Positions 58,596 to 64,000 of a stretch of 64,000 bases of DNA are shown piece after piece. Position 1 is the stretch's first letter. The number at the start of each line of letters is the position of its first letter. A program made the position numbers and the translations under genes. The notes beneath the pieces are model-generated. The model saw only the letters and a program-made list of their open reading frames with translations, was not told the origin of the DNA and ran no database searches. Source of the stretch: JANWVO01 sp964458495. GTDB taxonomy: Bacteria; Acidobacteriota; Terriglobia; Bryobacterales; Bryobacteraceae. The stretch is from the NCBI GenBank assembly GCA_964458495.1, contig CAYWJB010000001.1, positions 248,001 to 312,000 of the forward strand, in the 5' to 3' direction.

Positions 58596-59546
58596 TCACC
58601 TCCTCTGGTACAGCGGGGAGTGTGCGTCCGGGAATCCCGGCTCCGTGCACCCCATGCACGGCGCGCCCGCGTTGATGCACCAGTTCACGCCGCTGTTCCA
58701 TTGCCGGATGGGACAGTCGGCGTGCGTGAATGGCCCTTTGCAGCCGATCTCCAGCATGCAGCCCACCTCGCCGAACTTCGTGGCGAAGATGCCGTCGTCG
58801 AGGTAGTCGCGAAAGATGCAGCGGTTGTGGACGCTCTTGCCGAAGTAGACCTTCAGGCGTCCGTGCTCGTCCAGATCCTTCGGGGACGGAATCCCGTACA
58901 GCAACACGCGAGCCACCGTCCCGATGAACCAGTCCGGATGGCAGGGACAGCCCGGGATGTTGACCACAGGGGTCTGCGCGCCGATCAGCTTCAGCACATC
59001 CCCGACACCTTTGGCGCCTGTGGGGTTCGGCGCCGCCGACGGAATCCCGCCGTAGGCGGCGCAGGTGCCCACGGCGAGAATCGCCATCGCCCCGGGCGCG
59101 AGCCGCCGCATCCACTCCAGCATCGTCACCGGCTTGCCGTCCTCCTCTCCCAGCGTGCCGTCGATGCCGCCGTCGCGCGTCGGGATGGCACCTTCGACAA
59201 TGAAGACATACTTGCCCTTGTTCTTCTTCGCTGTCTCCAGCGCTGCATCGGTGGACAAGTGCCCTGCCGCCGCCATCAGCGTCGAATGGTAGTTGAGGAA
59301 GAGCTGATGTCCCGGCAGGATCTGGTCGAGGATGACGTTCTTGATGCTCGGGTGGATGGTGTTGATCACCGAGACCGAACACCCGCTGCAGGCGGAATGC
59401 TGCATCCAGATCAGCGGGTATTCCTTGACAGCGTCGGCGAGTGCCGCGCCCAGGCGCGGCAGGAATGCCTCATGGAAGGGAGTCAGTGCCGTGGCTGCCG
59501 AAGCCCAGCGCATGAACTCCCGTCGTGGAATGCCATGGTTGCCCAT
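58596..59546 (-). CDS. [NiFe]-hydrogenase small subunit, Tat-exported
   Basis: A 316-residue electron-transfer subunit. The leader GIPRREFMRWASAATAL is a Tat signal. Proximal cluster: Cys53 and Cys56 (CSGC), Cys162 (VGTCAAYGG), Cys200 (NIPGCPCHPDW). Distal: His240, Cys243, Cys263 and Cys269. Medial: Cys278, Cys297 and Cys300. Residue 55 is Gly, so the extra Cys of O2-tolerant enzymes is missing, but Cys202 in GCPC replaces the usual Pro. There is no C-terminal membrane helix. The start (ATG 59546, GGAGG before it) lies 77 bases inside the cytochrome gene. Confidence 0.95.
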   Translation of the reverse strand: MGNHGIPRREFMRWASAATALTPFHEAFLPRLGAALADAVKEYPLIWMQHSACSGCSVSVINTIHPSIKNVILDQILPGHQLFLNYHSTLMAAAGHLSTDAALETAKKNKGKYVFIVEGAIPTRDGGIDGTLGEEDGKPVTMLEWMRRLAPGAMAILAVGTCAAYGGIPSAAPNPTGAKGVGDVLKLIGAQTPVVNIPGCPCHPDWFIGTVARVLLYGIPSPKDLDEHGRLKVYFGKSVHNRCIFRDYLDDGIFATKFGEVGCMLEIGCKGPFTHADCPIRQWNSGVNWCINAGAPCMGCTEPGFPDAHSPLYQRR

Positions 59547-59958
59547 ACTTCCCTCCTGCAACCGCCTTGGCTTCCTTGCGGTGACACTCGGCGCACTTCA
59601 GCGGCGGCTTCTTCCCGCCTGCCAGTTCCTTCTTGTGGCAGTCGATGCAGACGCCGCTTTGCGCCGTGGAATTGTGAAACGCCGCCTGCCGCGAAGTCTT
59701 CATCCCCGCCGCCGGCGGTTTGGTGTGACAGTCGCGGCAAGCCTGATTCGCCTTCGTTTCCGGTTTCTCCGGCTTTGAAGCGTGATGGCACGTCTCGCAC
59801 TTGGTGCCGGGCCTTGTCTCGTGGGCTTTGTGCGTGAAGGTAACGCTGCCTAGCACTGCATCCTTCATCACGATCGTGTCCGGCGCCTTGGGCGCGGGAG
59901 CTTTCGGCCCCTGCGCAAACAGGGCCGCGCAGAACAATCCGGCGAGCAACGGTCTCAT
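59470..59958 (-). CDS. Tetrahaem cytochrome c (class III/c7-like), hydrogenase-linked
   Basis: A 162-residue exported protein with a short signal peptide (MRPLLAGLFCAALFAQ) and four CxxCH haem sites at 54-58 (CETCH), 74-78 (CRDCH), 104-108 (CIDCH) and 122-126 (CAECH). VTFTHKAH before the first site supplies axial histidines as in cytochrome c3/c7. Its last 35 residues carry no haem motif and are encoded in the same DNA as the start of the small subunit (77-base overlap). First gene of the hydrogenase operon, with its own promoter. Inferred role: accept electrons from the hydrogenase in the periplasm. Confidence 0.93.
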   Translation of the reverse strand: MRPLLAGLFCAALFAQGPKAPAPKAPDTIVMKDAVLGSVTFTHKAHETRPGTKCETCHHASKPEKPETKANQACRDCHTKPPAAGMKTSRQAAFHNSTAQSGVCIDCHKKELAGGKKPPLKCAECHRKEAKAVAGGKYGQPWHSTTGVHALGFGSHGTDSLP

Positions 59959-60278
59959 GCCCCCTCCAGAGATAAAAAGATCTGATTACCGTGAACCGGC
60001 ATTACTCTACCCATATCGCCCGACTGTGTCAAGGGGGCAAATGAGGCCCGGCACAACGCAGAGACGTTCCCTCCGCAAGCAACTTCACACTTGGGGGCAG
60101 ACGGCCGCCATCGCTTCCGGATCGAAGCTGCCGGGGCGCCACGCGGAGGCGCGAGGCCCGCCGGCGCCGCCTGTGGATCCAGCCCGGACGGAAGATGAAG
60201 ACCGCCCCCTCAGGGCGTCCCGCCGCAGCGATTCCCGGCCAGGCGCGCCGCGATTGGCTTGCCTGCGCGGCCCCACGC
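59959..60278 (-). other. Intergenic region between the two cytochrome genes
   Basis: These 320 bases hold the hydrogenase operon promoter at one end and no credible gene. Reading frames through it are continuations of the high-GC bias of the second cytochrome's neighbourhood; no hairpin terminator of note was found by eye. Confidence 0.6.
60004..60032 (-). promoter_or_regulatory. Candidate promoter of the cytochrome-hydrogenase operon
   Basis: Minus strand TTGACA (60027-60032), a 17-base spacer and TAGAGT (60004-60009). The start of transcription would be about 40 bases before the cytochrome ATG at 59958. TTGACACAG is repeated 73 bases before the second cytochrome gene. Confidence 0.55.
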
Positions 60279-60737
60279 CTATCGAAGCGCCAGCATTGCA
60301 GGACTGCCGGCCCGATGCGGTCGAATCCACAACGCTCCACCAGAGCGTCCCGATGCTGCCCGCGCTTCTCTCTTGTGGCAATCGAAACATTTCTGCGGCG
60401 GCTTCTTCCCCGCGGCAAGCTGCCGCTTGTGGCAGTCGGCACAGGTGCCGCTCTGCGCCGCCGTGTTGTGGAACGCGGCCATCCGGATGGTCTTCATGCC
60501 GTCCTGCACCGGCCTCGTATGGCACTCCCGGCACGCCTGGTAAGGCCGGGCTTGCGGCTTTTCCGGCCGGGAAGCATGGTGGCACGCCTCGCACTTGCCT
60601 TCGGCCCGTTCCTCGTGCATCTTGTGCTGAAAAGTCACGGCGCCCAGAGCCGCGTCGTTCAGGACGATGACGTCGGGCGTCTGCGGTCCCTGCGCCCACG
60701 CCGCGGCAGCCGCCAATGCGACCAAGACTCTCCTCAT
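60279..60737 (-). CDS. Tetrahaem cytochrome c, paralogue of the hydrogenase-linked one
   Basis: A 152-residue exported protein (MRRVLVALAAAAAWAQ) with CxxCH at 49-53, 69-73, 99-103 and 117-121. The middle is nearly colinear with the cytochrome at 59.5-60.0 kb: VTFQHKMH, HHASRPEKPQARPYQACRECH against HHASKPEKPETKANQACRDCH (parts only), AAFHN and KKPP. They are a tandem duplicate with same haem spacing. The tail after the fourth haem (ARAASGRSGG) is different and shows no function. Inferred periplasmic electron carrier, perhaps with a different potential. Confidence 0.92.
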   Translation of the reverse strand: MRRVLVALAAAAAWAQGPQTPDVIVLNDAALGAVTFQHKMHEERAEGKCEACHHASRPEKPQARPYQACRECHTRPVQDGMKTIRMAAFHNTAAQSGTCADCHKRQLAAGKKPPQKCFDCHKREARAASGRSGGALWIRPHRAGSPAMLALR

Positions 60738-60804
60738 GAATCCTCCACCTCAGCTGGTTTTCGCCAGACTCACCCCAGCGTACGCGAACGCCCCGGCCCC
60801 GCTG

Positions 60805-60810
60805 TGTCAA
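60805..60810 (-). promoter_or_regulatory. TTGACA box before the second cytochrome gene
   Basis: TTGACACAG on the minus strand, 73 bases before the ATG at 60737, the same spacing and sequence as before the first cytochrome. A -10 box at 17 bases (TCGCGT) is poor, so it may instead be an activator site. Confidence 0.35.
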
Positions 60811-60880
60811 CAGCGCGTAAAACCCATGTAAAATCCCGCCCTGGGCCAGCCTGCGGAGCGGACAGAAGGCCAGCCTCTGC

Positions 60881-60961
60881 CCCGTGCCGGTTTTCACCGC
60901 TCCGGGTGTGTAACCGCTCATCGCGATATCCTGAGCGGCTCCGGCATGGCCCCGGCACGGG
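60881..60961 (+). repeat. Nested inverted repeats in the divergent region
   Basis: Outer arms CCCGTGCCGG (60881-60890) and CCGGCACGGG (60952-60961) are perfect over 10 bases; inner arms CCGCTCA (60914-60920) and TGAGCGG (60932-60938) over 7. The 81-base unit lies between the cytochrome and the phosphatase-fold gene and could form a branched RNA or DNA structure. No riboswitch family fits. Confidence 0.5.
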
Positions 60962-61016
60962 CGGCTCGCCTGGCAGCAGCCGCCCTCCGCTCTGCTAGCC
61001 TGCGGAAGGAGCCCCC

Positions 61017-62105
61017 ATGAAACTCCGTTCCACCACCTTCCTGATTCTCGCCGCCTCAACTGTTTTCGCGCAGCCGCAGCGCCGGACTGAAAACGTCGTT
61101 CTGCTGATGACCGACGGGCTGCGCTGGCAGGAAGTCTTCTCCGGCGCCGACGCCACACTGATCGACCGCAAAGCAGGAGGCGTTGCGGATCCCGAGCCGC
61201 TGCGGAGGCAGCTCTGGCGCGGCACCCCGGAAGAACGCCGCGCCGCGCTGCTGCCCTTTTTCTGGAATGTCGTGGCTCGCCAGGGAACGGTCTTCGGCGA
61301 CCGCGGCGCAGGATCGGAAACGCGCGTCACCAACGGCCTCAACTTCTCGTACCCCGGCTACAGCGAGACCTTTTGCGGCGTCGCCGATCCGCGCATCGAC
61401 AGCAACGACAAGCGCCACAACCCGAACGTGAATGTCCTCGAGTTCCTCCACCGCCGCCCGGGCTTCGAGGGGCGCGTTGCCGCCTTCGGCGCGTGGGAAC
61501 TGTTCCCGTGGATCCTAAATGCACCGCGCTCGGGAATCGTGGTCAATGCCGGCTATGAGCCGTTGCAGTTGCCGGACTCTGCGCCGCGGCTCGAGCTGAT
61601 CAACAAGCTGAAAGCCGAAACGGAGTATTGGGACAGCGAGGCATTCGACTCTTTCACTTTTCACACTGCGCTCGAGTATCTGCGATTGCGCAAACCCCGC
61701 GTGCTTGCCATCCTGCTCGGCGAAACCGACGAGTGGGCGCACGCGGGCCGCTATGACCTGTATCTGAAGTCGGCCCGCCGGTTCGATGACTACGCCCGCC
61801 AGCTCTGGGAAGCGCTCCAGTCCATGCCCGAATACCGCAGCTCCACCACCTTGATCCTGGCCACCGATCACGGCCGCGGCTCGGGCAAGAAGGACTGGCG
61901 CAGCCATGGCCGCCGCATCCGCGAGTCGCAGTACGTTTGGATGGCCTTCCTCGGCCCGAACACTCGTCCCTCGGGCCCTGTCCGGAATGCTGCCGCGGTT
62001 ACGCAGGCGCAGCTCGCCGCCACGCTGGCCGCCTTCCTGGGCGAGGATTTCCTCTCCGCCGTCCCCGCCGCCGCGCCGCCCATCGCCGAAGTTCTCGGCC
62101 GGTAG
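61017..62105 (+). CDS. Exported alkaline-phosphatase-superfamily protein
   Basis: A 362-residue protein with signal peptide (MKLRSTTFLILAASTVFAQ). The fold of alkaline phosphatase/sulfatase enzymes is indicated by VVLLMTDGLRWQEVF (Asp33 first metal ligand), a Ser/Thr-bearing loop NGLNFSYPGYSE, ILLGETDEWAHAGRYD (metal ligands Asp and His) and LILATDHGRG (Asp-His). It could hydrolyse phosphate or phosphonate esters; the substrate is unknown. AAGGAG precedes the ATG. It is followed 20 bases later by the M16 peptidase pair, with which it may be cotranscribed. Confidence 0.82.
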   Translation: MKLRSTTFLILAASTVFAQPQRRTENVVLLMTDGLRWQEVFSGADATLIDRKAGGVADPEPLRRQLWRGTPEERRAALLPFFWNVVARQGTVFGDRGAGSETRVTNGLNFSYPGYSETFCGVADPRIDSNDKRHNPNVNVLEFLHRRPGFEGRVAAFGAWELFPWILNAPRSGIVVNAGYEPLQLPDSAPRLELINKLKAETEYWDSEAFDSFTFHTALEYLRLRKPRVLAILLGETDEWAHAGRYDLYLKSARRFDDYARQLWEALQSMPEYRSSTTLILATDHGRGSGKKDWRSHGRRIRESQYVWMAFLGPNTRPSGPVRNAAAVTQAQLAATLAAFLGEDFLSAVPAAAPPIAEVLGR

Positions 62106-62125
62106 CTTTTTGCTATCTTCTGGCT

Positions 62126-63442
62126 ATGCGCCGACTTCCGGCTCTCTGGCTGCTTTCCGCCCTTGCCATGCAGGCCCAGATGGTCCAGGTATCCGAACAC
62201 ACGCTTTCCAACGGCATGAAGATCCTCATTCACGAGGATCACGATGTCCCCAACGTCGCGTTTTATCTCTTCTTCAAGGTCGGCTCACGCAACGAGCGGC
62301 CGGGCGTCACCGGCATCAGCCACTTCTTCGAGCACATGATGTTCAACGGCGCGAAGAAGTACGGCCCGAAGCAGTTCGACATCCAGATGGAGAAGGCCGG
62401 CGGCCGCAACAACGCCTACACGTCGCGCGATGTGACCGTCTACACGGACTGGTTCCCGCGCTCCGCGCTGGAACTCATGTTCGACATGGAGGCGGACCGC
62501 ATCCGCGACCTCTCTTTTGATCCGAAGATTGTCGAGAGCGAGCGGGGCGTGGTCAGCTCCGAGCGCCGCACCTCGGTCGACAACAGCCCCTTCGGCGTGC
62601 TGTTTGAACAGCTGAACGCCACCGCTTATGTCGCCCACCCCTACCAGTGGCCCGTCATCGGCTGGGCTTCCGACATCGAGAGCTGGACGATGGACGATCT
62701 CAAGGCCCACTACCGGATGGGCTACGCGCCCAACAACTGCGTTGCCGTCGTTTCCGGCGACGTGACGCCAGCCGAGGTGTTGGCCCTCGCAAAGAAGTAC
62801 CTGGAGCCGATCCCTCGCCAGGAGCCGCCCCCGCCCGTCCGCACCGTCGAACCGCCGCAGCTCGGCGAGCGCCGCGTGGAAGTCCGCCGCCCCGCCAACC
62901 TGCCGATGCTGATGCTGAGCTATCACATCGGCGCCGCCCGCGATCCCGACTTTCCTGTTTACGAAGTCATCGAAACACTCCTCACTGGCGGGCGCAGCGC
63001 CCGTCTGCACCAGCGGCTCATCGAGAAGGAACAGCTTGTGCTGAACGTCGGCGGCGGCGTTCGCCCCTCGCTGGATCCCGGGCAGTTCCTGTTCAATTTC
63101 CAAGTACGCAGCGGGAGGCAGCCCGCAGAGGTGGAAAAGGCGCTCTATGAGGAGTTGGACCGCCTGTCGCGCGAGACCGTCCCGGCCGAGGAGCTCCAGA
63201 AGTCCAAGAACCAGATCCTCGCCGGCTTCTACCGCCAGCTGAAGACCATCGCCGGGAAGGCGAACCTGTTGGGCAGCTACGAGGTCTTCTCCGGGAGTTG
63301 GAACCAGGTCAACGAGGCGCCGGCGCGCATCGAGAAGGTCACCGCCGCCGATGTACAGCGCGTGGCGGCGAAGGTGTTTGCCCCCCGCAACCGCACGGTC
63401 GCGACACTCATTCCTGAACAGCGCGCGGAGGTGAAGCCGTGA
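62126..63442 (+). CDS. Exported M16 zinc peptidase, catalytic member
   Basis: A 438-residue M16B peptidase. Signal peptide MRRLPALWLLSALAMQAQ, then the inverted zinc motif HFFEHMMFNG (HxxEH) with the distal Glu in the segment ESERGVVSSERR (E-x6-E type). Two homologous halves follow; the C-terminal half has no metal site, as normal. It acts in the periplasm or outer surface, usually together with the inactive partner encoded next, whose GTG start overlaps this stop (GTGA at 63439-63442). Confidence 0.92.
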   Translation: MRRLPALWLLSALAMQAQMVQVSEHTLSNGMKILIHEDHDVPNVAFYLFFKVGSRNERPGVTGISHFFEHMMFNGAKKYGPKQFDIQMEKAGGRNNAYTSRDVTVYTDWFPRSALELMFDMEADRIRDLSFDPKIVESERGVVSSERRTSVDNSPFGVLFEQLNATAYVAHPYQWPVIGWASDIESWTMDDLKAHYRMGYAPNNCVAVVSGDVTPAEVLALAKKYLEPIPRQEPPPPVRTVEPPQLGERRVEVRRPANLPMLMLSYHIGAARDPDFPVYEVIETLLTGGRSARLHQRLIEKEQLVLNVGGGVRPSLDPGQFLFNFQVRSGRQPAEVEKALYEELDRLSRETVPAEELQKSKNQILAGFYRQLKTIAGKANLLGSYEVFSGSWNQVNEAPARIEKVTAADVQRVAAKVFAPRNRTVATLIPEQRAEVKP

Positions 63443-64000
63443 AGCTCCTGCAGCCTATCCTGCTTGTGTCCGCCAGCGTTCTCATGCCAGCCCAGGTGCG
63501 ATTGCCCGAATTCACCCGTGAACAGCTTCCCAACGGGGCCGTTCTGCTGATGTTGCCCAGGCACGACGTCCCGCTCGTCAGCGTCCGCGCCGTCTTCCGC
63601 GGCGGCGCCGAAAGCGAACCACCCGGCAAGAATGGCATCGCCGCCATCACCGCCGAGCTGATGCGGCGCGGCGCAGGGAAGCGCAGCGCCGCGCAGATCG
63701 ATCTGGATCTCGACTTCCTGGGGGCCGAACTCTCTGCCGGCGCCAACCGTCAGTCGGTTTTCTTTGCCCTGGAATTCCTTTCGAAGACGGCGCCCGAAGC
63801 AATGGCCATTCTCGGCGACATCCTGGCAGCGCCCACCTTTCCGGAGGATGAGGTGCGCAAGGTGCTTGCCCAGGCCGCCGACCGCGTCCGCGCCGCCAAA
63901 GACAATCCCGGCATGGCCGTCGGGCGGTATTTCAACGGGCTTTTCTATCCTGCCGGGCATCCGTACCGCCATTCCGGCGCCGCCGACGAGATTTCGGTTG
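63439..64000 (+). CDS. M16-like protein, non-catalytic partner (cut by window edge)
   Basis: 187 codons are visible, running off the right edge. The start is GTG overlapping the previous stop; a signal peptide follows (KLLQPILLVSASVLMPAQ). The body aligns with M16 (LPNGAVLLMLPRHDVPLVSVRAV is its opening, quoted in part) but the zinc motif position reads GIAAITAELMRRGA, lacking His-x-x-Glu-His. It is therefore the inactive subunit of an M16 heterodimer, as found in many Gram-negative bacteria. The remainder lies outside the window. Confidence 0.9.
   Translation, partial: MKLLQPILLVSASVLMPAQVRLPEFTREQLPNGAVLLMLPRHDVPLVSVRAVFRGGAESEPPGKNGIAAITAELMRRGAGKRSAAQIDLDLDFLGAELSAGANRQSVFFALEFLSKTAPEAMAILGDILAAPTFPEDEVRKVLAQAADRVRAAKDNPGMAVGRYFNGLFYPAGHPYRHSGAADEISV

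Noticed and set aside
58596..59546. O2-tolerant (group 1d) hydrogenase
   Set aside because: The proximal motif is CSGC with Gly at the position of the extra Cys, and GTCAAYGGIP lacks the second extra Cys. The single odd Cys202 is not enough.
60881..60961. tRNA or known riboswitch
   Set aside because: No cloverleaf, anticodon arm or T-loop motif, and no riboswitch consensus I know can be laid on it.
1..64000. CRISPR array, rRNA, tRNA, insertion sequence, restriction or toxin-antitoxin module
   Set aside because: None found by eye: no regularly spaced direct repeats of 24-40 bases, no transposase, nuclease or RNA signatures. A tRNA or small-RNA search by covariance model would be decisive.

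Overview
The window is about 64 kb of GC-rich bacterial chromosome, densely coded on both strands, with no rRNA, tRNA, CRISPR array, insertion sequence or phage module that I could recognise. The gene content points to an Acidobacteriota genome of the Solibacter/Bryobacter type. The clues are GWxTD and ThuA proteins, Tat-type leaders on an aldo/keto reductase and a Gfo/Idh oxidoreductase, two PEP-CTERM proteins, IPT/NHL propellers, a carboxypeptidase-regulatory beta-barrel protein, LpxB (so a Gram-negative envelope) and a periplasmic hydrogenase with multihaem cytochromes. This placement is inference from gene families; no marker RNA is present.

Layout. 1-4.7 kb: a metal-transport pair (cut Nramp-like transporter plus a PRC/MgtE_N/CBS protein), a radical SAM enzyme, efp and a class III aminotransferase. 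4.8-12.6 kb: an oxidoreductase, secreted proteins, a GH16 glucanase, a 2H phosphoesterase, a Xer recombinase, a CCA-adding-type nucleotidyltransferase and a PAP2 phosphatase. 12.6-13.1 kb: a gene-free cluster of palindromic repeats. 13.1-24.9 kb: an FAD monooxygenase, the rimO-yacG-pgpA-NHL-cinA operon, lpxB coupled to a degenerate M1 peptidase-like protein with TPRs, an HD-GYP response regulator and deoC. 25-33.5 kb: an ECF sigma/anti-sigma pair, ribosomal protein S1, and a histidine kinase / orphan winged-helix / NtrC regulator cluster. 33.5-44.6 kb: ThuA, two PEP-CTERM proteins, purS-glmS-YjbQ and assorted enzymes. 44.8-51.1 kb: an envelope beta-barrel protein, GWxTD protein, queuosine-precursor transporter and a degenerate M24-like protein. 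51.1-56.5 kb: two APC permeases, ThiE and a dynamin-like GTPase in one overlapping run. 56.6-60.8 kb: a [NiFe]-hydrogenase cluster with maturation protease and two paralogous tetrahaem cytochromes. 61-64 kb: an alkaline-phosphatase-fold protein and an active/inactive pair of M16 peptidases, the second cut by the window edge.

How genes work together. The most coherent system is the hydrogenase. A Tat-exported small subunit and a large subunit with the cleavable C-terminus sit beside their protease. No cytochrome b or membrane anchor is visible; two small tetrahaem cytochromes c occupy that place. They are duplicated, with TTGACACAG motifs the same distance upstream of each start. I infer a periplasmic H2-oxidising unit that passes electrons to a multihaem pool.

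Several proteins keep a family fold but have lost its key residues: M1 with zinc ligands H/H/E replaced by N/R/N, an HD-GYP regulator with Glu at the phosphoacceptor, an M24-like protein with a Cys-rich stretch where the metal aspartates belong, the second M16 protein, and EF-P with Gln instead of Lys/Arg at the loop tip. These are the observations most worth a second look. Nothing in the window looks like a mobile defence island.
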